Source: an uncultured Bacteroidales bacterium (GTDB lineage Bacteria; Bacteroidota; Bacteroidia; Bacteroidales; UBA932). Taken from it: DNA of 64,000 nt. Both the position numbers and the translations under genes were made by a program. Shown here one piece after another: positions 44,181 to 53,566 of the stretch. Numbering within the stretch: position 1 is the stretch's first letter; each line of letters opens with the position of its first letter. Under the pieces are notes generated by a model. That model saw nothing but the letters and a program-made list of their open reading frames with translations, was not told the origin of the DNA and made no database searches. The stretch covers positions 1 through 64,000 of the forward strand of contig CAMZEC010000002.1 of the NCBI GenBank assembly GCA_947305645.1, written 5' to 3'.

Positions 44181-44727
44181 AGAAGAGGAGGGAGACGCCT
44201 ATCGCGATAAGCACTAGGCCGCCGATGATTTCGGCGATGCGGCCGACATGTTTACCGATGAAGCGGCCGCCGCAAATGCCGAGGACGGCAGAGAGGGCGG
44301 TGACGGCGAAGACTGCAATCAGGAGCGGCAGGAAGCCGTTCCAGCTGGTGTCTTCCATGGATTGAGCTACACCAACGGCGAGGGCGTCGATGCTGGTGGC
44401 TATGCCTCCGAGCACTATGTTCCGCATGCTGTCCAGCTTTCGTACCTCCTCCTTTCCCCGGATGCCCTCCCATAGCAAAGCCCCGCCAACGTAGAGCAAC
44501 AGAAGGAAGCCGATAATGTGCGACACCTTGATGACGTATGATGCCAGCAGGCTGCCGAATGCCCAGCCGGCTAGCAGAAGTCCCGTCTGAATGACGGCAA
44601 ACACTGCGGCAACCTTGGCGACGGAACTCCAACGTAAGTCTTTAAGCGTCACGCTCGAACAAAGGGTGACGGCAAAGCAGTCGGCGCAAAGAGAAACGGC
44701 CACCAGAATGGCCTCGAGGATTCCCAT
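44179..44727 (-). CDS. mntP: Manganese efflux pump MntP
   Basis: A 182-residue protein with six membrane segments and the two conserved acidic motifs, SLCADCFAV (near 12-20) and ATSIDALAVGVA (near 110-121). MntP exports Mn2+. No yybP-ykoY-type leader was seen; it is the third gene of pnuC-recR-mntP, four bases after recR. The stop lies in a hairpin element. Confidence 0.9.
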   Translation of the reverse strand: MGILEAILVAVSLCADCFAVTLCSSVTLKDLRWSSVAKVAAVFAVIQTGLLLAGWAFGSLLASYVIKVSHIIGFLLLLYVGGALLWEGIRGKEEVRKLDSMRNIVLGGIATSIDALAVGVAQSMEDTSWNGFLPLLIAVFAVTALSAVLGICGGRFIGKHVGRIAEIIGGLVLIAIGVSLLF

Positions 44728-44731
44728 GATA

Positions 44732-45343
44732 CTACGGTTTGAAAAGCTGTCGGTTAACTATCGATCGGCCCAGGGTAAGCGCATCGGCGTACTCGAGCTC
44801 GTCTCCGAACCCGAGACCGCGTGCAAGCGTCGTGACCTTGCAGCCGCGGCCCTCTATCTGACGGTAGATGTAAAATGCAGTAGTCTCTCCCTCTACGTCG
44901 CCTGAAAGGGCAAGTACCACCTCGGTGCCGGGGCCAACCCTGTCGACCAGCTGCCGTATGGTAAGGTCTGACGGTCCCACTCCGTTGATGGGGGAGATTA
45001 TGCCTCCGAGAACATGGTACACCCCGTGATACTGGCCGGTAGCCTCTATGCTCATGACGTCCCGCACGCTCTCCACCACGCATATGGTATCATGGTCGCG
45101 GCGAGCGTCGGCACATATGCCGCACTGGTCACCGTCGGCAACCATCATGCAGGTTTTGCAGTAATGTACGCCCTCCGCCAGATTGTCAACGGCGGATGCG
45201 AACCGGTGGATCTTCTCCGGCGGCTGCTTCAGCAAGTGGAGGGCCAGACGCAGGGCGCTGCGGCTTCCGACTCCCGGCAGGGAACTGATGGCCTCTACCG
45301 CGTCGCGGAGGGCCGAAGAGGGATAGTTGTCGGCAGGGATCAT
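44732..45343 (-). CDS. recR: Recombination protein RecR
   Basis: A 203-residue protein: helix-hairpin-helix (SSLPGVGSRSALRLALHLL, about 20-38), a four-Cys zinc finger (CKTCMMVADGDQCGIC, about 62-77) and a Toprim domain (ICVVESVRDV, then ALSGDVEGETTA). It works with RecO and RecF at gaps. The start overlaps the pnuC stop by four bases. Confidence 0.95.
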   Translation of the reverse strand: MIPADNYPSSALRDAVEAISSLPGVGSRSALRLALHLLKQPPEKIHRFASAVDNLAEGVHYCKTCMMVADGDQCGICADARRDHDTICVVESVRDVMSIEATGQYHGVYHVLGGIISPINGVGPSDLTIRQLVDRVGPGTEVVLALSGDVEGETTAFYIYRQIEGRGCKVTTLARGLGFGDELEYADALTLGRSIVNRQLFKP

Positions 45344-45972
45344 TCAACTACGACTCCGTTCTTCTTCCAGTTCATGAAGCCGATGACGCAAGTAACTATG
45401 TACAGGGAGTACATAATGGCCATCAGCCACTTATCCTGGGTGGCATATACGGAAACTATGAGAGTATTGGCAATAATCCAGTAGAAATACTGTTCGGCGT
45501 GGGAATGGGACAGCAGCCAGGCGGCAACGATACTGAAAACAAGGGATGCCGCATCCAGCACCGGCATTGGATCGCTGGTCCTGCTCAAAACAAACGACAG
45601 CACGGGAGTAAGCACGGCAATGGTACAGAAAGTCATCAACAGCCGTTGCTTGTTAAGGTGGACCACATGTATCTTGCCGCCGCTTTCCTTATCCAGCTTG
45701 CGCCAGCGTATGATTCCTATGATGGCGATGACGATAAGGTACCCGTTCAGTGCGACCTGCGCCCACAGTGGAGCCCACTCGCCGTCGCTCAGATTGGTAA
45801 CAGCGACAGTCAAGGCAGCCAGCGAGGTGATAATGCTGAAATACCACATCCACTTGTGCTGGAAAATCTGAAGGGTCATGTATGTGATACCGCACACCAG
45901 CGGGATAATCTGGAGCCATCCGTGGTTGTCTGCGAACCATTGGAGAACCGGGGAGATAAGTATTGTATCCAT
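45340..45972 (-). CDS. pnuC: PnuC-family nicotinamide riboside/mononucleotide transporter
   Basis: A 210-residue protein with about seven membrane segments. TYMTLQIFQHKWMWYFSI, GYLIVIAIIGIIRWRK and SVYATQDKWLMAIMYSLY fit PnuC, which facilitates uptake of a pyridine nucleoside precursor of NAD. Related vitamin transporters of the same fold (for example PnuT, thiamine) cannot be excluded. The start at 45972 is set by a -7 element; an open frame reaches 46068. Confidence 0.8.
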   Translation of the reverse strand: MDTILISPVLQWFADNHGWLQIIPLVCGITYMTLQIFQHKWMWYFSIITSLAALTVAVTNLSDGEWAPLWAQVALNGYLIVIAIIGIIRWRKLDKESGGKIHVVHLNKQRLLMTFCTIAVLTPVLSFVLSRTSDPMPVLDAASLVFSIVAAWLLSHSHAEQYFYWIIANTLIVSVYATQDKWLMAIMYSLYIVTCVIGFMNWKKNGVVVE

Positions 45973-45977
45973 GTCTA

Positions 45978-45985
45978 CAAAAATA
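45978..45985 (-). promoter_or_regulatory. -7 promoter element of pnuC-recR-mntP, leaderless type
   Basis: Minus strand TATTTTTG ending five bases before the ATG at 45972. Confidence 0.6.
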
Positions 45986-46020
45986 GCAATAATATTTTTC
46001 TTATTATCAATTATTTTATC

Positions 46021-46028
46021 TAAATTTG
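46021..46028 (+). promoter_or_regulatory. -7 promoter element of rpsA
   Basis: TAAATTTG followed by CGCGC; rpsA starts at 46106, giving a leader of about 73 bases, the longest predicted here. Confidence 0.6.
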
Positions 46029-46038
46029 CGCGCTTTGT

Positions 46039-46054
46039 TGGGATGCAAATCCCA
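46039..46054 (+). promoter_or_regulatory. GCAA-tetraloop hairpin in the rpsA leader
   Basis: TGGGAT-GCAA-ATCCCA: a perfect 6-bp stem with a GNRA loop, starting about 10 bases after the -7 element. The rest of the leader is A/T-rich and unstructured by eye. It could stabilise the message or serve S1 autoregulation; not shown. Confidence 0.4.
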
Positions 46055-46105
46055 CAGGCACAATACATAATGTTTAATTACTAGTTTTTCAAATGTTTAG
46101 TTAAA

Positions 46106-47908
46106 ATGGAAAATGAAGAAAAAGTAACCAAGGCTGCTCAGATGCTGAATGCGTCCGTCGCTCCCGAAGAATTCGATTGGGAAGCGTTTGAAAGCGGCAA
46201 AGATGTCTACGGAGCTTCCGAGAAGGAAGAAATCGAGGCTGCGTACGACAAGACTCTCGCGCGTATCGACGCCAACGAGACCAAGGAAGGCGAAGTTACC
46301 GCTATCAACAAGCGTGAGGTCGTCGTTTCCGTCGGTGGCAAGAGCGAGGGTGTCATCATGGCAACTGAGTTCCGCTACAATCCTGACCTCAAGGTCGGTG
46401 ACAAGGTGGAGGTTCTCGTGGAGTCCCCTGAGGACAAGAAGGGACAGATCGTCCTTTCCCACAAGAAGGCACGTGCACTCAAGTCTTGGGACAGAGTCAA
46501 TGAAGCGTTCGAGAATGACGAGGTCGTAAAGGGTTTCGTAAAGACCCGCACAAAGGGCGGTATGATCGTCGACGTATTCGGTATCGAGGCTTTCCTGCCC
46601 GGTTCCCAGATTGACATCAAGCCTATCCGTGACTACGATCAGTTTGTAAACCAGACCATTGACTTCAAGATTGTCAAGATAAACAACGAGTACCGTAACG
46701 TAGTCGTTTCCCACAAGGCACTGCTCGAGGCTGAGCAGGAGGCAAAGAGGGCCGAACTCATCGGCAAACTCGAGAAAGGACAGGTCCTCGAGGGCGTGGT
46801 CAAGAACATCACCAACTACGGCGTGTTCGTGGACCTCGGCGGCGTTGACGGTCTCATTCACATTACCGACCTTTCCTGGGGCCGTGTCAACCACCCCGAG
46901 GAGATCGTCTCTCTGGACGAGAAGATAAAGGTCGTCGTACTCGACTTCAACGAGCAGCAGAAGCGCATCGCTCTCGGTCTCAAGCAGCTTACTCCTCATC
47001 CTTGGGACAACCTCGATCCTAACCTCAAGGTTGGCGACAAGGTAAAGGGTAAGGTTATCCTCCTCGCAGACTACGGCGCATTCATCGAGATCGAGCCCGG
47101 CGTGGAAGGTCTCGTACACGTAAGCGAAATGAGCTGGAGCCCCCGTCTCCACAGCGCCCAGGAGTTCCTGAAGCAGGGCGAGGAAGTTGAGGCCCAGGTT
47201 CTCAGCATCGACCGCGAGGCCCGCAAGATCTCTCTCGGTCTCAAGCAGCTCACCGTCAATCCTTGGGAGAACATCCGCGAGAAGTATCCCGTTGGCAGCA
47301 AGCACACCGCAACTGTCCGCAACGTCACCAACTTCGGTGTATTCGCCGAACTTGAGGACGGCGTAGAGGGGCTCGTTCACATCAGCGACCTCAGCTGGAA
47401 CAAGATCAAGCATCCTTCAGAGGTTGTTAATGCCGGCGACACCATCGAGGTTCAGATTCTCGACTTCGACGAGGCCAACCACAAGCTCAGCCTTGGCCAC
47501 AAGCAGCTCACCACCAACCCTTGGGATGAGATCGAGGCCAAGTTCCCTGTTGGCAGCACCGTAGAGGGAACCGTAGCATCCGTTACCGACAAGGGCGCAA
47601 TGATCACCCTGGACGGTGATGTCGAAGGCTTTGCATTCAACCGCGAGATCGTCAAGGAAGACGGGAAGCCCGCTGTTGCAGGTGAGAAGCTCCCCTTCAA
47701 GGTTGTCGAGCTCCGTCGCAGCACCCGCCGTATCATCCTCAGCCACCTGCGTACTTACCAGGAGGTTAAGGAGAAGGCCGCCGCTACCGAGGCAGAGACC
47801 ACCAAGAAGGCTGTCAAGAAGGTCAACTCCAATGTTGAGAAGGCCACCCTCGGCGACATCGACGCCCTGGCAGCTCTCAAGGAGAAACTCGAGAAGTCTT
47901 CCAAGTAA
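46106..47908 (+). CDS. rpsA: 30S ribosomal protein S1
   Basis: A 600-residue protein with six S1/OB repeats; the best are KGQVLEGVVKNITNYGVFVDLGG (near 227-249, quoted in parts: VVKNITNYGVFVDLGG), GKVILLADYGAFIEIEPG and TVRNVTNFGVFAELEDG, each followed by GL(I/V)H(I/V)S and SLG(L/H)KQLT. It binds mRNA at the ribosome. Codon use is highly biased. Its stop overlaps the start of rnz (TAATG). Confidence 0.96.
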   Translation: MENEEKVTKAAQMLNASVAPEEFDWEAFESGKDVYGASEKEEIEAAYDKTLARIDANETKEGEVTAINKREVVVSVGGKSEGVIMATEFRYNPDLKVGDKVEVLVESPEDKKGQIVLSHKKARALKSWDRVNEAFENDEVVKGFVKTRTKGGMIVDVFGIEAFLPGSQIDIKPIRDYDQFVNQTIDFKIVKINNEYRNVVVSHKALLEAEQEAKRAELIGKLEKGQVLEGVVKNITNYGVFVDLGGVDGLIHITDLSWGRVNHPEEIVSLDEKIKVVVLDFNEQQKRIALGLKQLTPHPWDNLDPNLKVGDKVKGKVILLADYGAFIEIEPGVEGLVHVSEMSWSPRLHSAQEFLKQGEEVEAQVLSIDREARKISLGLKQLTVNPWENIREKYPVGSKHTATVRNVTNFGVFAELEDGVEGLVHISDLSWNKIKHPSEVVNAGDTIEVQILDFDEANHKLSLGHKQLTTNPWDEIEAKFPVGSTVEGTVASVTDKGAMITLDGDVEGFAFNREIVKEDGKPAVAGEKLPFKVVELRRSTRRIILSHLRTYQEVKEKAAATEAETTKKAVKKVNSNVEKATLGDIDALAALKEKLEKSSK

Positions 47909-48711
47909 TGCTCTTTAGCGTCACGACAATGGGCACGGCTTCGGCCATGCCCATTTCCGACAGAAATCCAAGCGCCCAAATGCTCACTGCGAATGGGCGC
48001 TTGTTTCTTATTGACTGTGGGGAAGGCACGCAGAAGCAGATGCGCAAGTGCCACTTCTCCTTCGTGAAGCTTGAAGCCATTTTCATCTCCCATATTCATG
48101 GGGATCATCTTTTCGGCCTTTTCGGCCTCCTGAACTCCATGGCTATGTACGGCCGCACGGCCCCGCTGGACATCTACGGCCCGCAGGCGCTCGGCGGCGT
48201 TCTCAATTTCTATAAGAGCTTCTTCGGTTCGGAAGACCAGTACGAGATTCGCTTTCATCCGCTTCAGTCCCGGGGACTCGAACTGATACATACGTCCAAG
48301 CATCTGATCGTAAGCGCGTTTCCGCTGAAGCACAAGATAGACTGCTACGGTTTCCGTTTCGACGAGACCGTGACCGAACGCCACAGGCAGGAGAATCCCG
48401 CCTACGTGGCAAAATCGTACGCTTATTGCTCTGACACTATGCCTTTCGACGAATTGCCGGAGTATGTCAAAGGAGTAAGCTGCCTTTACCATGAGGCTAC
48501 GTACATGAACGATATGGCCGACAAAGCCGTTGCCCGTTTCCATTCTACGGCGGCACAGGCGGCGGAATGTGCCTTGAAGGCCGGAGCGGGGAAACTGATA
48601 ATAGGTCATTATTCTTCCCGTATCGAAGATATAGGCGCGCTTCTTGCAGAGTGCAGGGAAGTATTTCCGAATGCTGAAGCGGCATCCGATTGCGATGTTT
48701 TCGAATTTTAG
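47908..48711 (+). CDS. rnz: Ribonuclease Z (short form)
   Basis: A 267-residue metallo-beta-lactamase-fold nuclease with SHIHGDH (near 61-67), YCSDT, HEATY, FHSTAAQAA and GHYSS, the RNase Z set of metal ligands. It trims tRNA 3' ends. Bacterial RNase Z is usually about 300-310 residues. About 40 residues that normally lie between the GF-x-F strand and YCSDT are missing here (RHRQENPAYVAKSYAYCSD, about 152-170). Coupled to rpsA. Confidence 0.88.
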   Translation: MLFSVTTMGTASAMPISDRNPSAQMLTANGRLFLIDCGEGTQKQMRKCHFSFVKLEAIFISHIHGDHLFGLFGLLNSMAMYGRTAPLDIYGPQALGGVLNFYKSFFGSEDQYEIRFHPLQSRGLELIHTSKHLIVSAFPLKHKIDCYGFRFDETVTERHRQENPAYVAKSYAYCSDTMPFDELPEYVKGVSCLYHEATYMNDMADKAVARFHSTAAQAAECALKAGAGKLIIGHYSSRIEDIGALLAECREVFPNAEAASDCDVFEF

Positions 48712-48719
48712 TATCTTCG
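48712..48719 (+). promoter_or_regulatory. -7-like promoter element, leaderless type
   Basis: TATCTTCG, one base off consensus, just after the rnz stop and five bases before a GTG start. Confidence 0.45.
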
Positions 48720-48724
48720 CACTT

Positions 48725-49654
48725 GTGAAAAAGTATTTGTTTATTATACTCGCAGCTCTGTTGGGCATTTCGGCGACAGACCCCACATACGAAAAGTATG
48801 TAGAGAAGTATGCTCCCATAGCCAAGACCGAAATGAAACGCACCGGCGTACCGGCCTCCATTACACTAGCGCAGGGGCTGGTGGAGTCTGCCGCCGGACA
48901 GTCGACCCTTGCCGTCAAGGCTAATAATCATTTCGGTATAAAGTGCCATGCCGACTGGAGGGGAAAGAGGATGTACAGGGATGACGACCAGGCGAACGAA
49001 TGTTTCCGGGTGTACTCTAATCCGGAGGCGTCGTTCCGCGACCACTCGGACTTCCTGCGCTACAGAGACCGCTACAAAGGCCTTTTCGAACTGGATCCCA
49101 CCAACTACAAAGCCTGGGCGAAAGGACTCAAGAGCGCCGGCTATGCTACAGACCCTCACTATGCCGACAAGCTTATTAAAGTGATCGAAGACTACAGGCT
49201 GTACCGCTTCGACCAGGACACCGTAGTTCCCGAGACTCCTCAGGAGGTAGAGCGTCCCGTTGAGGTTAAGCCGATTAAAGTGCAGGAGGAGTACAGGTTC
49301 TCCCTTTCCCGTACCGTCTACGAAATCAACGGTGTGCCTTGCATATATGCAGTCGAGGGGGACGATTATGCCTCCATCGCTGCTGCCAACGGACTCTTCC
49401 TCAGGGAGTTGCTCACTTTCAACGATCTCAAGGCGTCCGAGCCTCTCAAAGCCGGAGACGTGGTCTACCTGAAAGCCAAGAAGAACAAAGGCGCACGCGG
49501 ATCAGAGAAATATATAATAGGTGAAGAGCCTGAGACTCTCAGGGGAATTGCCCAGCGTTTCGGCGTAAAACTGTCGGCCATCAAGCGCATGAACAGGTTG
49601 TCTGCCGATTACAAACCGGCAGAAGGTGACACCATAGTCCTGCGCCGCCGATGA
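48725..49654 (+). CDS. Glucosaminidase-type cell wall hydrolase with LysM
   Basis: A 309-residue exported protein starting at GTG (MKKYLFIILAALLGIS). Residues about 25-165 form a mannosyl-glycoprotein endo-beta-N-acetylglucosaminidase (FlgJ-like) domain: PASITLAQGLVESAAGQS holds the catalytic Glu, then NNHFGIKC and YATDPHYADKL. After a linker, LysM-like repeats (about 225-270 and 265-309, YIIGEEPETLRGIAQRFGV). It cuts peptidoglycan glycan. Frame is open upstream to 48644, inside rnz, but the signal peptide sets the GTG. Overlaps mltG by four bases. Confidence 0.85.
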   Translation: MKKYLFIILAALLGISATDPTYEKYVEKYAPIAKTEMKRTGVPASITLAQGLVESAAGQSTLAVKANNHFGIKCHADWRGKRMYRDDDQANECFRVYSNPEASFRDHSDFLRYRDRYKGLFELDPTNYKAWAKGLKSAGYATDPHYADKLIKVIEDYRLYRFDQDTVVPETPQEVERPVEVKPIKVQEEYRFSLSRTVYEINGVPCIYAVEGDDYASIAAANGLFLRELLTFNDLKASEPLKAGDVVYLKAKKNKGARGSEKYIIGEEPETLRGIAQRFGVKLSAIKRMNRLSADYKPAEGDTIVLRRR

Positions 49655-50664
49655 AGACCGTAGCCAAGCTTCTTGTCGTCCTCCTGGTAGTCGTGGGGCT
49701 GCTTGTCGCCTACAACTGGCTGAGGGATAACAAGCTGCCAAACTTTTACGGCAGTGCCGAGCTCTTCGTGAACGAGGGCGACGGGCCGGAGGAGGTGATA
49801 GAAAGCCTCAAGGGCCAGCTGACAGTCCTCAGTGAGAAACGTCTGCGCAAGGTGTTCGCGCAGAAAGAAGTGGCTTCTTACATCAAGCCGGGCCACTACA
49901 TGGTAGGTTCTTCCAGCACCAGCGTATATGTGGCGCGGATGCTCAACAACGGCTGGCAGACGCCGGTACGCCTTACGCTTGCCGGATCTCTCAGGACAAG
50001 GGAAGAAATTGCCCGCAAGATCTCCCGCCAGCTGCAGATCGACTCTGTTGCCGTCATCAGGGCGATGGATGATGAGAAGCTGCTGGCACCCTACGGGGTA
50101 ACGCCGGAGAACGTGTTCGCCGCTTTCTTCCCCGCAAGCTACGACCTCTACTGGACGGCATCCTTTACAGATGTACTCGACCGCTGCAAAAAGGCCTCTG
50201 ATGCATACTGGACCGATGATAACCTGGTCAAGGCGGCCAGGGTGGGCCTTTCCCGCAAGGAGGCGGTGGTGCTGGCATCCATAGTGAAAGGGGAGTCCAA
50301 CTACAAGCCTGAGTTGCCCAAGATTGCCGGCGTGTATATCAACCGCCTGAACAGGGGCATGCTGCTCCAGGCCGACCCTACTGTGGCCTATTGCTATGAT
50401 TACGCTCTCAGGCGTATTCTTTTCCGTCATCTGGAATTCGATTCACCTTATAATACATATAAGTATCCCGGTTTGCCTCCCGGTCCGATATGCGTTCCCG
50501 ATAAGGAATATCTGGATGCAGTGCTTAATCCGGATTTCGGAGGTGGCAACTTGTTTTTCTGCGCCAGCAAGAATCTGGACGGAACGCATGTGTTTGCCAA
50601 GACTGCCGAGGCCCACGGCCGTAACGCCAAGGCTTTTCAATCGGCATTGAAAAATAGAACATAA
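49651..50664 (+). CDS. mltG: Endolytic murein transglycosylase MltG
   Basis: A 337-residue YceG-like protein with an N-terminal membrane anchor (about 5-22) and the catalytic Glu at 215 in VKGESNYKPELPKIAGVY, followed by NRLNRGMLLQADPTV and YPGLPPGPICVP. It cleaves nascent glycan strands at the membrane. Coupled to the upstream glucosaminidase gene by an ATGA overlap, forming a small cell-wall unit. Confidence 0.93.
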   Translation: MKTVAKLLVVLLVVVGLLVAYNWLRDNKLPNFYGSAELFVNEGDGPEEVIESLKGQLTVLSEKRLRKVFAQKEVASYIKPGHYMVGSSSTSVYVARMLNNGWQTPVRLTLAGSLRTREEIARKISRQLQIDSVAVIRAMDDEKLLAPYGVTPENVFAAFFPASYDLYWTASFTDVLDRCKKASDAYWTDDNLVKAARVGLSRKEAVVLASIVKGESNYKPELPKIAGVYINRLNRGMLLQADPTVAYCYDYALRRILFRHLEFDSPYNTYKYPGLPPGPICVPDKEYLDAVLNPDFGGGNLFFCASKNLDGTHVFAKTAEAHGRNAKAFQSALKNRT

Positions 50665-50689
50665 TTATTGTATTTCAATAAAAATATAT

Positions 50690-50697
50690 TATATTTG
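50690..50697 (+). promoter_or_regulatory. -7 promoter element of the M16 peptidase gene
   Basis: TATATTTG in an A/T-rich stretch; the ATG is at 50721, leader about 19 bases. Confidence 0.6.
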
Positions 50698-50720
50698 CAA
50701 AAACCTCAACGAAAAACAAT

Positions 50721-53537
50721 ATGAAGAAAGTTTTGATTTTCTTTGCTGCAGCATTTGCAGCAGTAGTGGCAAGCGCACAGACTCCGCTTCCCAACGACCC
50801 GGCCGTAAAGGTGGGCAAGCTTGATAATGGCATGACCTACTACATCCGGCATAACGACAAACCTGCTCAGCGTGCCGAGTTCTATCTCGCCACCCATGTG
50901 GGTGCCATCCAGGAAACCCCCGACCAGGATGGTCTGGCCCATTTCCTGGAGCATATGTGCTTCAACGGCCTTAAGAATCTCCCCGGCAAGCAGATGCTTG
51001 AATATCTGCAGAGCATTGGTGCAGAGTTCGGCCGCAACATCAACGCCTCCACCGGCGTCGAGGTTACCCAGTACATGCTCAACAATATGCCCGTTACGCG
51101 TGAGGGTATAGTTGATACCTGCCTCCTGGTGATGCACGATTATTCCCATTTCGTGCTTAACGAGCAGAAGGAAATCGACGACGAGAGGGGAGTTATCCTC
51201 GAGGAGCGCCGCACCCGCCGCAACGCCCAGTGGCGTATTTATGAGCAGGACAAACAGTACATGTATAAAGGCTCAAAGTATGCTGACTGCTCTCTCATCG
51301 GCAGCCAGGAGAACCTGGAGACCTTCAAGCGCGAAAGCCTCGTGAATTTCTACGAGACTTGGTATCGTCCCGACAATCAGGCTCTTATTGTGGTCGGCGA
51401 TATCGATGTCGATAAGATTGAGGCCAAGATCAAGGCTTTGTTTGCCGACATTCCTGCACCGGTCGATCCCAAGGCCAAGGATGTTATCAAGATTCCCGAT
51501 AACAAGGAACCTATTATTGGTATCGCTACCGATCCCGAGCTGCCCAGTTGCGAAATCGAAATTCTCTGGAAGAGCGAACCTCTGCCTGTACAGTACAACA
51601 ATACCGACGTCGCTGTCCTGACCGATCTTGTAAAGGGTGTCATTTCATCTGTAATGAACGAGCGTCTGCAGGATATTGCATCCAAGCCCGGTGCTCCTTT
51701 CCTCGGAGCGTACCTCGGCGATACACAGCTGGCGGAGACCTGCGACGTGATTTTCGGTGACGTTTCTTTCAAAGAGGGTGACGCTATCACCGCCATGGAG
51801 GCTTTCTATACCGAGATCGAGAAGATGAAGCGTCATGGTTTCACAGACAGTGAGTTGCAGCGCGCCAAGGATGAGATTGTCAGCAGTTATGAAAAGGCTG
51901 CAGAAGGTGCTGATACCCGCAAGAATGCCGAATTCGTGCGCCCTCTCATGCAGAATTTCTTCTACAACAAGCCTTACATGGAGCCTTCTGTTGCAGCCCA
52001 GCTCGTAAAGCAGCTTATGCAGATGGTTCCCAACCAGGTTTACAACCAGACAGCAGCCCAGGTCATCACCGACGAGAATATGGTGGTTATCTACAATGGC
52101 CCTCAGAAGGAAGGTCTTGTGAATCCGACCGAAGCTCAGCTTCTCGAGATTATCAACAAGGTCAAGGCTTCCGAGATCGCTGCTAATGCAGAGGAAGTGA
52201 TTGCCAGTGAATTTGTTGACCCCGCAACGCTTAAGGGCAGCAAGGTAAAGAAGAGCTGCGAAATAGTGAAGGGTTTCACAGAGTGGACTCTTGCCAACGG
52301 TGTAAAGGTTGCATTCCTGCCCACCGAGTACAAGAAGGACCAGGTGCTTATCCGCCTTGTCAAGGACGGCGGTACCTCCCTTATTCCTACCGAGGATCTT
52401 GCATCTTTCGAGGATAACGTCTGGAGCCTCTTCATGAGCAACAGCGGCGTGTCAAAGTATCCTAATACCACCGTTTCCAAGATGTTGGCCGGAAAGCAGC
52501 TGAGGGTGACGCCTTACTTCGAGAGTATGACCCACGGTATTTCCGGTAACTGCCAGCCAAAGGATTTGGAAACTACACTGCAGCTCTTCTACCTGTATTT
52601 CACCGACATGCGTTTCGATCCCGACGAGTACAACGTGGGCAAGCAGCAGATCGAGGCAGTTCTTCCCAACATCCTCAAGACCCCTAACTTCAAGTTCCAG
52701 CAGGAGATGCAGAAGACCGTCTCCGGAGGCAACCCCCGTACCGTAATCCTCGACGAGGAAGTTCTTGCCAAGGCTGACGTGAAGGTTGTGGAGCGCAACT
52801 ACCGCAAGCTCTTCAAGGATGCAGCAGGGACTGTAGTCTATATTGTTGGCAACGTCGATCCCGAGACCTTGAAACCGCTGGTGGAGAAGTACTTCGGATC
52901 ACTGCCCAAGGGCAAGAAGGCACTCAAGTGGGTAGATGACGGACAGCGCATCCCTGCCGGCCGCGTGCTTAACGAGTTCAAGGTCGACATGCAGACTCCC
53001 AAGTCTACAGTATTCCAGTTCTATTCCACCTACGGTATGAAATACAGTGTGGCCGAGAAGGTAAATCTTGCCGCTGCCGAGTATATTCTCGATATGATCT
53101 ATACCGAGACTCTCCGTGAGGAAGAAGGCGGGACCTACGGTGCTTCCGCCGGTATCTCCATCAACAAATATCCTGTAGACCGTGCTCTCGTTCGGGTGTA
53201 CTTTGATACCAATCCCAGCTCGGCTGACAAGCTGCGTGAGCTTGCTACCGCAGGCCTTAACAAGATTGCGACCGAAGGACCTACCGCAGAGCAGATGACA
53301 CGTACGGTCGAGAACTTCAAGAAGAATGTTCCCGAGAAGCGTATCCAGAACAGCTACTGGATGGATGTGGTAAATTACTGGTATCGCTTCGGCAATATCG
53401 ATTACGATGCCGAGTATGAGGCGGCGGTGAACGCTCTCACTGCAGAGGGCATCCGCGACGCTGTGGCAAAGATCATGAACTCCGGCAACTTCGGAGAGGT
53501 AGTGATGAGCCCGGACAAAGCGGCCGAGCGAGAATAA
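50721..53537 (+). CDS. M16 family zinc peptidase, periplasmic (PqqL-like)
   Basis: A 938-residue exported protein (signal peptide 1-20, ending VASAQ). The inverted zinc motif HFLEH (His74, Glu77, His78) lies in the first M16 domain. A second, non-catalytic pair of M16 domains follows from about 510. Such proteins degrade peptides or small proteins in the periplasm. Single gene between a promoter and a strong terminator. Confidence 0.9.
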   Translation: MKKVLIFFAAAFAAVVASAQTPLPNDPAVKVGKLDNGMTYYIRHNDKPAQRAEFYLATHVGAIQETPDQDGLAHFLEHMCFNGLKNLPGKQMLEYLQSIGAEFGRNINASTGVEVTQYMLNNMPVTREGIVDTCLLVMHDYSHFVLNEQKEIDDERGVILEERRTRRNAQWRIYEQDKQYMYKGSKYADCSLIGSQENLETFKRESLVNFYETWYRPDNQALIVVGDIDVDKIEAKIKALFADIPAPVDPKAKDVIKIPDNKEPIIGIATDPELPSCEIEILWKSEPLPVQYNNTDVAVLTDLVKGVISSVMNERLQDIASKPGAPFLGAYLGDTQLAETCDVIFGDVSFKEGDAITAMEAFYTEIEKMKRHGFTDSELQRAKDEIVSSYEKAAEGADTRKNAEFVRPLMQNFFYNKPYMEPSVAAQLVKQLMQMVPNQVYNQTAAQVITDENMVVIYNGPQKEGLVNPTEAQLLEIINKVKASEIAANAEEVIASEFVDPATLKGSKVKKSCEIVKGFTEWTLANGVKVAFLPTEYKKDQVLIRLVKDGGTSLIPTEDLASFEDNVWSLFMSNSGVSKYPNTTVSKMLAGKQLRVTPYFESMTHGISGNCQPKDLETTLQLFYLYFTDMRFDPDEYNVGKQQIEAVLPNILKTPNFKFQQEMQKTVSGGNPRTVILDEEVLAKADVKVVERNYRKLFKDAAGTVVYIVGNVDPETLKPLVEKYFGSLPKGKKALKWVDDGQRIPAGRVLNEFKVDMQTPKSTVFQFYSTYGMKYSVAEKVNLAAAEYILDMIYTETLREEEGGTYGASAGISINKYPVDRALVRVYFDTNPSSADKLRELATAGLNKIATEGPTAEQMTRTVENFKKNVPEKRIQNSYWMDVVNYWYRFGNIDYDAEYEAAVNALTAEGIRDAVAKIMNSGNFGEVVMSPDKAAERE

Positions 53538-53540
53538 AGT

Positions 53541-53562
53541 GTCAGCCGGGGAGCCGGCTGAC
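53541..53562. terminator. Bidirectional terminator
   Basis: GTCAGCCGG and CCGGCTGAC pair over 9 bases around GGAG; AAAG before and CTTTTT after extend it. It serves the convergent M16 and DUF1573 genes. Confidence 0.75.
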
Positions 53563-53566
53563 ATTA

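Noticed and set aside
44700-44735. Manganese riboswitch (yybP-ykoY type) before mntP
   Set aside because: mntP starts four bases after recR, leaving no room for a leader.
46097-47413. 438-residue open frame antisense to rpsA
   Set aside because: Generated by S1 repeats on the opposite strand.
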